Shown: in pieces, positions 26,138 to 35,063 of the stretch
How positions within the stretch are numbered: the first letter of the stretch is position 1
How the letters are laid out: every line of letters starts with the position of its first letter
Assembly (NCBI RefSeq): GCF_000688395.1
Contig: NZ_JIAG01000005.1
Location: 1 to 64,000 of the forward strand
DNA: 64,000 nucleotides
From: Haematomicrobium sanguinis DSM 21259
Lineage (GTDB): Bacteria; Actinomycetota; Actinomycetes; Actinomycetales; Micrococcaceae
Reading direction: 5' to 3'
Position numbers and translations under genes: made by a program
The notes under the pieces: model-generated
Seen by the model: the letters and a program-made list of their open reading frames with translations, nothing else
Databases searched by the model: none
What the model was told of the DNA's origin: nothing

Positions 26138-27234
26138 GACTTCTTTCTGCGAGACGGGACAGGGGAGGGAGAAACGGGCATTGGACTCTGCCCGGTAGTA
26201 GTGCGGATCACCAATTCGGGCTCCAGCATGATGCGTTGGGTGACAGACCGCCCGGCACCCAACATGCCCTGGAGCAATTCGGCTGCCACCCGTCCGCTCT
26301 CTTCAAACGGTTGGCGCACGGTGGTGAGGCCGAGCGCTTGGGCGAGGGCGCCGTCGTCATACCCCGCGAGCGAAACGTCCTCCGGCACCCGCACCCCGTG
26401 CGCACCAAGCGCGGATAGGAGCATCGCGGCGAGCTCGTCATGGTGGGCAAATGCGGCGGTGACATCGGGGTTTTCGCGAAAGAACGCCGCGGCGGCGGCG
26501 AAGCTGGCTGGGTCGTCGCGGTCAACTTCCAGCAGCGTGAGATCGCCGAAACGGCGGGGGGATTCCTGGGTTGCAAGCAGCTCACGCACGTGCTCCACCG
26601 TGATGGGCGGGACATTGAGAGCGCTCGCGAGCCCGGTCATCCGATCCATTCCGGCCGAAACATAGTTGAGCGACTGTTGATGCGGATGCACGTAGGCAAT
26701 GCGCCGATGGCCGAGCCCCACCAAATGCTCGGCAAGCGCTTTCGCCCCGGCGTGATCGTCAATCAGCACCGTGGGATTCGCACCGAATTGGGTGTCCACC
26801 GCGACCAGCGGCGGCCCCCAGCTGCGCAGCTTCTCGCTGATGCCCTCGGCCAGCGGCACGCCCATCACGATCACGCCGTCGACATTTGCGCGCACCGGCA
26901 GTGCGGACAGGAGCGGCTCGTCGGCGGCTTCGGCGGCTGGAAGATCGTGAACCATGACGTCCGCCCCGGTGCCCTGCAGTTGCCCAACGATCCCGTTGAG
27001 CCGCCGGGCAAAGGAGGGGTGCGTGGAAAACGGCGCGGCAACCAGGACTCCGGCGACGTGCCCGCCGCGCGTCTGGCCATCCTGCGAGAGCGGTCGATAG
27101 CCCAATTCGCGGGCAGCCTCGATGATGCGGGCGCGCGTCGCGGTGCTCACCCGTTCGGGGTGATTGATCGCCAGCGACACCGTGGAAATGCTCACACCGG
27201 CGCGCTCGGCCACCGCATAAATGCTCGCACGCAT
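26134..27234 (-). CDS. LacI-family transcriptional regulator
   Basis: 366 residues from ATG 27234 (a GTG at 27249 would add five). N-terminal LacI helix-turn-helix with hinge, SIYAVAERAGVSISTVSLAI then NHPERVSTATRARI; the rest is a sugar-binding type I periplasmic fold with GVIVMGVPLAEG and DVSLAGYDDGALAQALGL. It probably controls its own operon and the divergent esterase-esterase-MFS genes, through palindromes in 27320-27366. The ligand is probably a sugar or glycoside. Confidence 0.88.
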   Translation of the reverse strand: MRASIYAVAERAGVSISTVSLAINHPERVSTATRARIIEAARELGYRPLSQDGQTRGGHVAGVLVAAPFSTHPSFARRLNGIVGQLQGTGADVMVHDLPAAEAADEPLLSALPVRANVDGVIVMGVPLAEGISEKLRSWGPPLVAVDTQFGANPTVLIDDHAGAKALAEHLVGLGHRRIAYVHPHQQSLNYVSAGMDRMTGLASALNVPPITVEHVRELLATQESPRRFGDLTLLEVDRDDPASFAAAAAFFRENPDVTAAFAHHDELAAMLLSALGAHGVRVPEDVSLAGYDDGALAQALGLTTVRQPFEESGRVAAELLQGMLGAGRSVTQRIMLEPELVIRTTTGQSPMPVSPSPVPSRRKKS

Positions 27235-27319
27235 GCCCGTCGACTTCACTCAGCCGATATTACCCGCGAGCGCCGACACTGATTCCCCGCCCGGCGAATT
27301 TTCGCCAAACCCTTGCGTG

Positions 27320-27366
27320 TTAACCGAAGCGGCGCTAGGTTTAAAGAACTTTTATCGAAGTTCTTC
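27320..27366. promoter_or_regulatory. Candidate operator between LacI gene and esterase operon
   Basis: Two inverted repeats adjoin: TTAACC (27320-27325) opposed by GGTTTAA, and AAGAACTT (27344-27351) with AAGTTCTT (27358-27365) around TTATCG. They lie between divergent transcription units, where a LacI-type regulator would act. Which repeat is the real site is not decided. Confidence 0.45.
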
Positions 27367-27455
27367 GACGACTCCTCCAAGTCATCGATTGCCCCGGGAT
27401 TGAAGGACGTGTCAGTGTCGATCACGCACACCGCAACCGCAAAGGGCCGCGCGCG

Positions 27456-28568
27456 ATGAGCGCCGACCTCCGCCGCGTGGTCAGCGCCCCCACACGCCGT
27501 TGGCTGGACGCGGTTTCCGATGTCACCGCCTTGGTAGGCGCGCCGCGCAATGACTCATGGGATGAACGACGGCGCGTGGCCACCTCGATTGCCGACACGC
27601 TGGCTACCGCATTTGCTCGCCCGGCGCCGGCCGGGGTCGAGCGGTTCGCGATCGAGTTACCTCTTTCGGGCGGCCTGAGCGCCCAGGTCTTTCGGCCCAC
27701 CAAAGCGACGGGTGCGCTCCCCACGCAACTGTATCTGCACGGTGGCGGGTTCCTCTTCGGTTCCGAAAATGAACTCTGGAACTCGCGCATTCTGTCCGAG
27801 CGCGCGCGGTATTCGGGCGTACAAATCATCTCCTTGGGTTACCGGCTGGCGCCGGAACACCCCTATCCGGCGGCGCAGCTGGATGTACTGGCGGCATTGC
27901 GGCACCTGGTGGAGAACGCCGAGGAGTACCACGTCGATCCGAGCCGTCTGGGTGTCGGTGGGAACTCCGCTGGAGGCAGTATCGTCGCCGGGGCAATGCT
28001 GCGGTTGCGGGATGAGAACCGTCGAACGCGGCACGAGTCGGCATTGCGCCGCGCCGACCTTCAACTCGCAGACGCCGCACCCTTGCAAACCCGCTCCGGT
28101 GACCCCTTTTCCGGTGAGTTGCGGCAGGGAAGCGGGGAACTCGTCGTCGTGCATCAATTGCTGGAAGTGACGCCCGCCGATTTTGATCTCGAGGCGCCTC
28201 GGGTGGCTCAGCTGCTGGAACTCACCGGGGAGGACGGTGTCGCGGAGTTGGTGCGCGCGTATACCGAAGACGGGCGGGCGGCCGATCAATACTTGGAGCC
28301 CGGGCTCGCGCCGGATGTGTCGGGGCTGCCGCCCGCGCTGATCATGGTCGCGGAGTTTGATCCGATGCGGTTTTCCGCCGAGTCCTATGCGAAGCGGCTG
28401 GCCGCGGCGGGAGTGGGTGCGCAGGTCCATGTGGGGGCGGGTATGGTGCATGGCTCGGTGTCGACGACGGCTGTTGATCCGGCCGCGCGGCTGTGGCAGC
28501 AAGTAGTGGTGGATTCGATGGCGGAGGTGTATCGAAGTGGTGTCCAAAATTCGAGCATTCCTGGGTAG
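27456..28568 (+). CDS. Hormone-sensitive-lipase-type alpha/beta hydrolase 1
   Basis: 370 residues. HSL family: oxyanion motif LYLHGGGFLFGSENE, nucleophile elbow GVGGNSAGGSIVAGAM, Asp in MVAEFDPMRFSAESYAKRL and His in MVHGSVSTT. It should hydrolyse acyl or acetyl esters; the substrate is unknown, possibly acetylated sugars given the LacI regulator and transporter. First gene of an operon; the next start lies 32 bases inside its 3' end. Confidence 0.85.
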   Translation: MSADLRRVVSAPTRRWLDAVSDVTALVGAPRNDSWDERRRVATSIADTLATAFARPAPAGVERFAIELPLSGGLSAQVFRPTKATGALPTQLYLHGGGFLFGSENELWNSRILSERARYSGVQIISLGYRLAPEHPYPAAQLDVLAALRHLVENAEEYHVDPSRLGVGGNSAGGSIVAGAMLRLRDENRRTRHESALRRADLQLADAAPLQTRSGDPFSGELRQGSGELVVVHQLLEVTPADFDLEAPRVAQLLELTGEDGVAELVRAYTEDGRAADQYLEPGLAPDVSGLPPALIMVAEFDPMRFSAESYAKRLAAAGVGAQVHVGAGMVHGSVSTTAVDPAARLWQQVVVDSMAEVYRSGVQNSSIPG

Positions 28569-29724
28569 GCTGAACCTCGGGCGCAGGGGGTTGCGCGCGC
28601 TGGTGTGGGCGCGCAAGACGGTGCCGAGCAGGGCGCCGGCGCGCGGGGCGCTGGATCCGGTGGTCGATCAGTTCTTGAGCGCGCGGATGAAGGAGCGGCT
28701 AGGTGGGGGCCCTGGCGGCACGGGCGAGCAGCCGCCGTCCGCGTGGGATGCGCCCAACCCGGATATGGAAGCCGTGCGGCGCGAAGCGCTCGCCGCGGAT
28801 ACCGAGATTTTTGCGTTGCAGAATACGCCGATGCCTGCGGTGGACATCGCGGAAGAGACGGTGTCCGTGCCGGGCTTTCCGGATGTGCGGGTGCGGCTGT
28901 ACCGGCCGCTGGGTGCTGCCGGGGATGCCGGGGGTGCTGGCACCGCCGGGGGCGCAAGGCTGCCGGTGCTCGTACAGTTTTACGGCGGGGCGTTTCGGCA
29001 AGGCGGCTACGACTACCCGAACTTTGACTATGTGTATCGGTCCCGGGCCGCCGACGCCGGAATTGTGGTGGCCGCGGTCGATTATGCGCGGGCACCCGAG
29101 CACCGCTTTCCCACCCCGGTGCGCCAAGGTGCCGCGGTGTTGCGGTGGCTGTTTGCCGAGGCGGATCGCTTGGGAGTGGACCCGTGTCGCGTCGCCGTGG
29201 GCGGCCAGTCCGCGGGTGGAAACATCGCCGCAAGCGTGGTAAATACTCTGGCCGCCAGTGACGCCGGGCCCCGCGTGCGGATGCAAGTTCTCGAGGTTCC
29301 GCTTTTGGATCTCAGCGATCGACACAAGGACTTTGGCGCCGTGGCGGCCCTAGGCGTTCCGGCGGGTCTGCTTCGGACCGAGCGCAAAAAGGTGGCCTCG
29401 ATGTATATGGGGACGCTCAGCTCGCGCGCGCTGGCGGATCCAGAGGCCTCGCCGCTTCGCAATACGAACCTGTGGAATGTCCCGGAGACGTACCTGTTCA
29501 TGGCCGCAAATGACGCGCTGCGCGGGGACGGTCAAGCCTATCTGGAACGGTTGCGCGCCGCGGGTGTTCCGGCGGCAGGATTCCTGGCTTTGGGACAAAC
29601 GCACGAGAGCATGTCCTTCACCGGATGGACCGCCGCCGCGCGCGGGTGGCAGGCGGCGGTGATCGGGATTCTCCGCACCCTGCACAATGACCCGCAACCA
29701 TACAGCGCGCCCCCGCAAGAATGA
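28537..29724 (+). CDS. Hormone-sensitive-lipase-type alpha/beta hydrolase 2
   Basis: 395 residues from GTG 28537, overlapping the previous gene by 32 nt. The fold is the same, with oxyanion segment LVQFYGGAFRQGGYDYP (Tyr in place of the usual His), elbow AVGGQSAGGNIAASV, Asp in FMAANDALRGDGQAY and His in GQTHESMSF. Residues about 125-140 hold a Gly/Ala-rich insertion. It belongs with its neighbour to an ester-cleaving pair of unknown substrate. Confidence 0.82.
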   Translation: MVSKIRAFLGRLNLGRRGLRALVWARKTVPSRAPARGALDPVVDQFLSARMKERLGGGPGGTGEQPPSAWDAPNPDMEAVRREALAADTEIFALQNTPMPAVDIAEETVSVPGFPDVRVRLYRPLGAAGDAGGAGTAGGARLPVLVQFYGGAFRQGGYDYPNFDYVYRSRAADAGIVVAAVDYARAPEHRFPTPVRQGAAVLRWLFAEADRLGVDPCRVAVGGQSAGGNIAASVVNTLAASDAGPRVRMQVLEVPLLDLSDRHKDFGAVAALGVPAGLLRTERKKVASMYMGTLSSRALADPEASPLRNTNLWNVPETYLFMAANDALRGDGQAYLERLRAAGVPAAGFLALGQTHESMSFTGWTAAARGWQAAVIGILRTLHNDPQPYSAPPQE

Positions 29725-29771
29725 GGGCGCGCCAAGATTCAACAATTTCGCATGAGACAACGAGGTCACCG

Positions 29772-31058
29772 ATGACACATCCAGTGCAATTGAGCGCGGA
29801 AGAGGCGGCGCGTAGCGAGTCCGGCACGCATCGCCATGCCGCCAAGCAGGGGCGTCTTTTCCTGCCCTCGCTCATTCTCGGCTGGTTTGGCATCACGCTG
29901 GCGCTGTTGACCGCCGGAAGCGTCGCCATTCCTAAGGTGCTTGCGTTCTTCCGTGAGCCGACGAAGGACAATGATTTGGCGCTCATCACCGGCATTGGCG
30001 GGATTGTGGTCATGGTGATCACCCCGCTCTTTGGCAGGTTGAGCGACCGGACCTCGAGCCGCTGGGGGATACGCAAGCCGTGGCTCGCGGTTGGTACCGC
30101 GGTGGGGTTTATTGGAGTTCTGGGGCTCGCGTTCACCACGTCGCTGTGGATGATTGTCGCGTTTTGGTGCTTGGCGCAGATCGGTTTTGGCGCGACGAAC
30201 ATGGTGGTGCACGCGCTCTTGGCGGACCAGATTCCCACCCGGATACGCGGCCGGGTGGCTGCGGCGACCGGTGTGTCCACCGGGATTGCCACCATCACCG
30301 GGGCGGCCATCGTCGCGGCGCTGCCCAATGATCAACAGTGGAGCTGGTTCATTGTCCCCGGCATGATCGGCAGTCTGTTGTGTTTGACGCTGTTGTTTGC
30401 GCTGAAGGACATCCGTTTGCAGGAGCCCCCGGAGCCCATGAATTGGCGGGTAATTCTCTCGTCCTATTGGCTCAACCCGGTGATTTACCGCGACTTTGCC
30501 TGGGCGTGGCTGTGCAGGATGCTCGTGACCATGTCGATCGTGTCCGTCTCGATCTTCCTGCTGTTCTTCATCATTGACCAGCTCGGCATCCCGCGCGAAG
30601 TCGCCTCCGGTGTGCAAGCGCAAGCCCTCCTGTATTTCTTCGTCGGCAACGTGGTCATGGCGATAGTGTGCGGCTGGCTGTCCGATCGCCTCGGACGGCG
30701 GAAGCCCTTTGTCATCCTCGCTTGCCTCGTAACCGCCGCCGGCCTGATCCTCGCCATGACCACGCGGGACATGAACATTTTCATGATCGCGATCCTCATT
30801 GTCGGCTCCGGTCAGGGCGCGTACATTTCGGTCGATGTCGCGCTCATGACCGAGGTCCTCCCCAACTTCGACAACGCCGGCAAAGACCTCGGAATTGTGG
30901 CGCTTTCCTACCAACTGCCGCAGGTTCTGGTGCCGCTGACCGCCGTGCCGATTCTGGCCATTGGCGGCGGCGACAACTACGGGGCGCTGTTCGGGTTCGC
31001 GACCATCCTCGCGGTCCTCGGCGGCCTTTCGGTGATCCCAATCAAGAAGGTCCGCTAA
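29772..31058 (+). CDS. MFS transporter
   Basis: 428 residues, 12 helices. The loop 2-3 motif GRLSDRTSSRWGIRKPW resembles the glycoside/sugar branch of the superfamily and repeats in the second half as GWLSDRLGRRKPF. ATG 29772 is preceded by GAGG; an earlier ATG at 29721 overlaps the previous stop but adds a non-conserved segment. Third gene of the esterase operon, probably importing the compound sensed by the LacI protein. Confidence 0.85.
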   Translation: MTHPVQLSAEEAARSESGTHRHAAKQGRLFLPSLILGWFGITLALLTAGSVAIPKVLAFFREPTKDNDLALITGIGGIVVMVITPLFGRLSDRTSSRWGIRKPWLAVGTAVGFIGVLGLAFTTSLWMIVAFWCLAQIGFGATNMVVHALLADQIPTRIRGRVAAATGVSTGIATITGAAIVAALPNDQQWSWFIVPGMIGSLLCLTLLFALKDIRLQEPPEPMNWRVILSSYWLNPVIYRDFAWAWLCRMLVTMSIVSVSIFLLFFIIDQLGIPREVASGVQAQALLYFFVGNVVMAIVCGWLSDRLGRRKPFVILACLVTAAGLILAMTTRDMNIFMIAILIVGSGQGAYISVDVALMTEVLPNFDNAGKDLGIVALSYQLPQVLVPLTAVPILAIGGGDNYGALFGFATILAVLGGLSVIPIKKVR

Positions 31059-31111
31059 GCCGGTGCGGCGCTGGGGGCGGGGCGCGGGGCGCCTAAGTAG
31101 CCCCGCACCAC

Positions 31112-31156
31112 GGTGAGGTACGACGGCGAGTCCCCGACACGCCGTCGAACCTCACC
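31112..31156. repeat. ACGACGGCG-family palindrome, left of the MHS gene
   Basis: 17-bp inverted repeat with one mismatch (31112-31128 with 31140-31156). Its loop AGTCCCCGACA is identical to that of the copy at 32856-32904 on the other side of the MHS transporter gene. Confidence 0.85.
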
Positions 31157-31227
31157 TTCTTAACTGCTCGCCCCCACCTTGCCGCCACCAAATTAGACAT
31201 TTGTCGACTCGGCGCTATGCTTGAAGG

Positions 31228-32814
31228 TTGTGTCCTAAGGCAACCAACTCGGAAGCGAGCGAGACAATTAACAGCCAGCAGAGTTCCCCCACAACAACGA
31301 CTGCTAACCCAAAACACCACAAAAAGGTCTTTAAACGCCGCCGCCTCAAGGTCGATGACGTCACCGTCGTCGAGCGGCCAATGCTCAAGAAAGCCATCGG
31401 CGGAACCGTTGTCGGCAACCTCATGGAGTGGTACGACATCGGCATCTACGGCTACCTCTCGGTCATCATCGGGCGCGTGTTTTTGCCCGAAGCCTCCGCC
31501 GCCGGCCAGAATCTCTTCGCCCTCGGCGTCTTCGCGGTCACCTTTGTCGCCCGGCCGCTCGGCGGCATTGTGCTCGGCCAACTCGGAGACCGGATGGGCC
31601 GCCAAAAGATCCTGGCGTTCACGCTCCTGATGATGGCGACCGCCACCTTCTTGATCGGCATCTTGCCGGATTACTCCGTCATGGGCATTTGGGCGCCGAT
31701 CTCCCTGATCGTCCTGAAACTTGTCCAAGGTTTTTCCACCGGCGGCGAATACGCCGGTGCCACGACGTTCATCACGGAGTATGCACCCGACAAACGTCGC
31801 ACGTTCTTCGCCTCACTCCTGGATCTCGGCTCCTATATGGGGTTCGCGATCGGTGCCGCTTTCGTCTCGGTTCTGCAGCTCACCTTGAGCACCGAAGTGA
31901 TGGAGGGTTTCGCCTGGCGCATCCCGTTCCTCGTGGCACTCCCGCTTGGCGCGATCGCCATTTACTTCCGCCTCAAGATTGAGGACACTCCGGCGTTCCA
32001 AGAGGCTCAGGACGCCGCCGAGAGCGCTGCGAAGGCCGCCAGCGAGAATCCGGACGCGCCCAAGGGGGTCGTCCAGCTGGTCAAGTCATACTGGCGCGAA
32101 CTGCTCACCGCGTTCGTGCTGGTTTCCGCCGCGAACACGGTTGGCTACGCGGTCACCACCTACATGCCGACCTACCTCACCACCACGCTGAACTATGACC
32201 CGGTCCACGGCAACCTCCTGACCCTCCCTGTCCTCGTCGGCATGGCGCTCGCCCTGCCGCTCGCCGGAAAATTTGCGGACCGCACCGGCCGGAAGATTGC
32301 GCTGTTTATCGGTTCGATCTCCGCGATTGTGCTCGCCGTGCCCGCATTCCTGCTGATGATGCACGGCCAAATTTGGTCGACGCTGCTCGGCCTGATCCTG
32401 CTCGCCATCCCGGTCATCTTCTACGTGCCGAACCTCGCCGCCGCACTCCCCTCGCTCTTCCCGACCGAGTCGCGGTACGGCGGCATGGGCATCTCCTACA
32501 ATCTCGCCGTCGCGATTTTCGCGGGCACCGCGCCGTTCATCATGGAGGCGCTCGTGACCTTCACCGGCCAGCCGCTCGCCCCGGCGTTCTGGGTCATGGG
32601 CACCTCGGTTGCCGGCCTGATTGCCGCGATTTTCGTGCGCGAATCGGCTCGCCGCCCCATGCCCGGCGCCATGCCCTCGGTCGCGACCGAGGCCGAGGCC
32701 AAGGAGCTTGTAGCGACCCAGGACGCAAACCCCGACCTGGACATCGACGAGCTCTTCCCCGAAAACGCGCTCGCCGCGAATCCCGAGCCCGGAACTAGTA
32801 CGGCCAAGGTGTAG
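31228..32814 (+). CDS. MHS-family (ProP-like) MFS transporter
   Basis: Up to 528 residues; 12 helices. Metabolite:H+ symporter signatures: GGTVVGNLMEWYDIGIYGYL, RPLGGIVLGQLGDRMGRQK, KLVQGFSTGGEYAGATTF and the second-half motif GKFADRTGRK. Substrates of the family are carboxylates or compatible solutes such as proline and betaine. The start is uncertain: TTG 31228 has no clear ribosome site, but VVERPMLKKAIGG is conserved before the first helix, so translation begins upstream of ATG 31381. The C-terminal tail is acidic. Flanked by twin palindromes. Confidence 0.85.
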   Translation: MCPKATNSEASETINSQQSSPTTTTANPKHHKKVFKRRRLKVDDVTVVERPMLKKAIGGTVVGNLMEWYDIGIYGYLSVIIGRVFLPEASAAGQNLFALGVFAVTFVARPLGGIVLGQLGDRMGRQKILAFTLLMMATATFLIGILPDYSVMGIWAPISLIVLKLVQGFSTGGEYAGATTFITEYAPDKRRTFFASLLDLGSYMGFAIGAAFVSVLQLTLSTEVMEGFAWRIPFLVALPLGAIAIYFRLKIEDTPAFQEAQDAAESAAKAASENPDAPKGVVQLVKSYWRELLTAFVLVSAANTVGYAVTTYMPTYLTTTLNYDPVHGNLLTLPVLVGMALALPLAGKFADRTGRKIALFIGSISAIVLAVPAFLLMMHGQIWSTLLGLILLAIPVIFYVPNLAAALPSLFPTESRYGGMGISYNLAVAIFAGTAPFIMEALVTFTGQPLAPAFWVMGTSVAGLIAAIFVRESARRPMPGAMPSVATEAEAKELVATQDANPDLDIDELFPENALAANPEPGTSTAKV

Positions 32815-32855
32815 CCTTTCGACGCTCGGGCGGGGCGCCTCAGTAGCCCATTGCC

Positions 32856-32904
32856 AAGGTGAGGTTCGACGGCGAGTCCCCGACACGCCGTCGAACCTCA
32901 CCTT
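32856..32904. repeat. ACGACGGCG-family palindrome, right of the MHS gene
   Basis: 19-bp perfect inverted repeat (32856-32874 with 32886-32904) and loop AGTCCCCGACA. It lies between convergent genes and is the twin of 31112-31156. Confidence 0.85.
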
Positions 32905-32972
32905 CGTAACCCCCTCGCCAGGGCCTGCGGGCGCGGCTCGACCGGCTCAAATTTGCACCGGACCGCACACGG

Positions 32973-33731
32973 TTACACCTGCGTGACCTCGATTCCGAGC
33001 GCTCGATACTCGGTCAGGATGTCTGTCGGGGCGTCGCGCGTGGTGACGAGGTGGGTGAGCGCGTCGATTGGGGCGATTTCGAACGGCGAGGTGCGCTCGA
33101 GTTTGTCCGCTGTGGCAACGAGGATGGCGCGTCCGGACTGGCCGAGCGCGGCCTGTTTGAGCAGCGCGTCCTCCTTGCCGGTGGACGTCAGCCCGTGCGC
33201 CGGGTGCGCGGAGCAGGAGCTCATGATGTACGTGTCGGCGCGGAATTCGCGGACCGATTCGACCGCCGCGGCGCCGTAGTAGGCAAGCGAGTCGGTTTCG
33301 ATCGGGCCGCCGGGCGTGACGACCTCGGCACCGGCACGGCCGGCGATCGCGGCCGCAGCGTGCAGCGAGAGCGGGAGCACGGTGAGCGGGCGGCCGGCGA
33401 GTTCCTGTGCGACGGCCAGGCACGTGGTTCCGTTGTCGATGATGAGCGCTTCGTGATCCTGAATGAGCGCGGCAACGGCCCCGGCGAGCTGCACTTTGGT
33501 GCCGTGGTGGGCCTCGGCGCGGGCCGCGAACGGCATCGGTGTCCCGCGCTGACTGGCCCGTACCGCCGCCCCGTGTGCGCGGGCGATCAGTCCCTGCGAT
33601 TCCAGTTGCGTCAGGTCGCGCCGGATGGTGATCGCGGAGACGCCGGTCAGTTCGCTCAGTCCCTCGACGCTCACGCGTCCTTGGGTATTTACCGCGGAGA
33701 TGATCGTTTTCAGCCGAAGTGATCGTTGCAT
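32973..33731 (-). CDS. DeoR-family transcriptional regulator
   Basis: 252 residues. N-terminal DeoR helix-turn-helix: VSVEGLSELTGVSAITIRRD and LTQLESQGLIARAHGAAV. C-terminal sugar-phosphate-sensing domain with IIDNGTTCLAVAQEL, TYIMSSCSAHPAHGLTS and ATADKLERTSPF. It reads away from the MFS gene at 33761 across 29 bases that contain two TGATC boxes near 33721-33740, so it likely controls that transporter. Confidence 0.88.
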   Translation of the reverse strand: MQRSLRLKTIISAVNTQGRVSVEGLSELTGVSAITIRRDLTQLESQGLIARAHGAAVRASQRGTPMPFAARAEAHHGTKVQLAGAVAALIQDHEALIIDNGTTCLAVAQELAGRPLTVLPLSLHAAAAIAGRAGAEVVTPGGPIETDSLAYYGAAAVESVREFRADTYIMSSCSAHPAHGLTSTGKEDALLKQAALGQSGRAILVATADKLERTSPFEIAPIDALTHLVTTRDAPTDILTEYRALGIEVTQV

Positions 33732-33760
33732 CTGATCATTAAAGCAAATACGGTCAACGG

Positions 33761-34999
33761 ATGCTCATGAAACACCCCACCAAGGCTCGCGCGCGGCTCG
33801 GCGTCTCGCTCATGTTTTTCAGCAACGGCGCCCTGTTTTCCGCGCTTCTTCCGCGGTATCCGGAAATCAAGGACGCCTTTGGGCTAGACAACGCGCAGTT
33901 TGGGCTGCTGGTGATCGCATTCCCGCTCGGCGCGATCGCTGCGGCCAGTTTAGGGGCACCGCTGGTGCGGCGCTTCGGGGCGCGGACCGTGGTTGCGGTG
34001 GGCTCGGCGTTGCTCGCGGCGGCGCTTGCAGTGGCGGCATTTTCACCGGTGGTGGGGCTGTTTGCGGTCGCGATGGTGCTCGCCGGACTTCTCGACGCCG
34101 TGGTCGACGCCGCCCAGAATATCCAGGGCGTTGCGGTGGAATCCTGGGTCGGCAAATCGATCCTCAATTCGCTGCACGCGCTCTGGAGTCTCGGCGCTGC
34201 GACCGGCGGCGCGCTGGGCGCCTGGGCGGCGGCGATCGGCATGCCGCTCGGCACGCAAATGCTCATTAATGGGGCGGTATGGGTGGCTGTCGCGGGGCTC
34301 GGTAGCGCGCTGTCCGCAGTCCCCGTCCGCGCGCCGGCAGCCCGCCTTGCCGAGCCGGGGGCACTGAAGCACGACGGCGACTCCCGCACTCCCGCACACA
34401 CCTCGCCTTCTTCGCGGGTCCGGATCCCGGGTTCTGCGTGGCGGCTGCTCCTGCCCTTGATTCTGCTGGCGATTAGCGGCACCGTCATTGAAGACGTGGC
34501 GAATAACTGGGCGGTGCTGTACCTGGCTCGCGAGACCGATGCGGCACCGTTCATCGCGGGCCTGGGACTGTCGGTGGTGCTTGGGTCGCAGTTCGTGGGG
34601 CGGCTGTTGGGCGATCCGTTGACCGACCGGTTTGGCCGCGAACGCGTCGCCGGCGCGGGCGGGGTACTCATTGTGGTCGGCGTGGCTCTGGTGGTCGTGA
34701 GTCCGGTATATGTCCCGGTGCTGATTGGCTATGCGCTGCTCGGGTTCGGGTGTGCGACTCTGGTCCCTGCAGCCTTCGCGGCGGCCGGTCGCGTGCCGGG
34801 CTTGCGCGAGGGGACCGGGATCGCGATCCTGGGGTGGCTTATGCGGCTCGGGTTTTTGGTGACATCTCCGGCCGTTGGTGCGGTCTCGGAAGTTGCCGGG
34901 TTGCGCGTGGCGTTCCTGATTCCGTTGGTCGGCGGCGTCGTCGCAGTGGCGATCGCGTGGCACCTCTCCCGCCCCTCCCCCCACCCCCGGCAAATTTAA
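33761..34999 (+). CDS. Sugar-type MFS transporter
   Basis: 412 residues, 12 helices, of the FucP/YbjJ-like MFS branch: SLMFFSNGALFSALLPRYPE, GLLVIAFPLGAIAAASLGAP, FVGRLLGDPLTDRFGRERV. The central loop (residues about 203-225) contains HDGDSRTPAHTSPSS, encoded by DNA resembling the ACGACGGCG-family repeat at 34371-34413, so the repeat seems to have entered the gene in frame. The gene otherwise looks intact. Probably controlled by the divergent DeoR-type protein. Its stop lies within the palindrome at 34990-35063. Confidence 0.85.
   Translation: MLMKHPTKARARLGVSLMFFSNGALFSALLPRYPEIKDAFGLDNAQFGLLVIAFPLGAIAAASLGAPLVRRFGARTVVAVGSALLAAALAVAAFSPVVGLFAVAMVLAGLLDAVVDAAQNIQGVAVESWVGKSILNSLHALWSLGAATGGALGAWAAAIGMPLGTQMLINGAVWVAVAGLGSALSAVPVRAPAARLAEPGALKHDGDSRTPAHTSPSSRVRIPGSAWRLLLPLILLAISGTVIEDVANNWAVLYLARETDAAPFIAGLGLSVVLGSQFVGRLLGDPLTDRFGRERVAGAGGVLIVVGVALVVVSPVYVPVLIGYALLGFGCATLVPAAFAAAGRVPGLREGTGIAILGWLMRLGFLVTSPAVGAVSEVAGLRVAFLIPLVGGVVAVAIAWHLSRPSPHPRQI
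34371..34413. repeat. ACGACGGCG-family repeat inside a coding sequence
   Basis: ACGACGGCGACTCCC at 34371-34385, followed by ACCTCGCCTTCTTCG at 34399-34413, follows the order of the copy at 31120-31160. It lies within the cytoplasmic central loop region of the MFS gene and keeps the frame open. Confidence 0.6.
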
Positions 35000-35063
35000 G
35001 CGTCAAACTCACGTTTCAGCGCCGTAGATGACGCTGAAACGTGAGTTTGACGCTTAAATTTGC
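34990..35063. terminator. Long bidirectional terminator palindrome
   Basis: 32-bp perfect inverted repeat (34990-35021 with 35032-35063) and a 10-nt loop, covering the stop of the MFS gene and abutting the stop of the alcohol dehydrogenase gene. Its arms contain CTCACGTTTCAGCG, a motif shared with the palindromes at 38694 and 42242. Confidence 0.85.
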
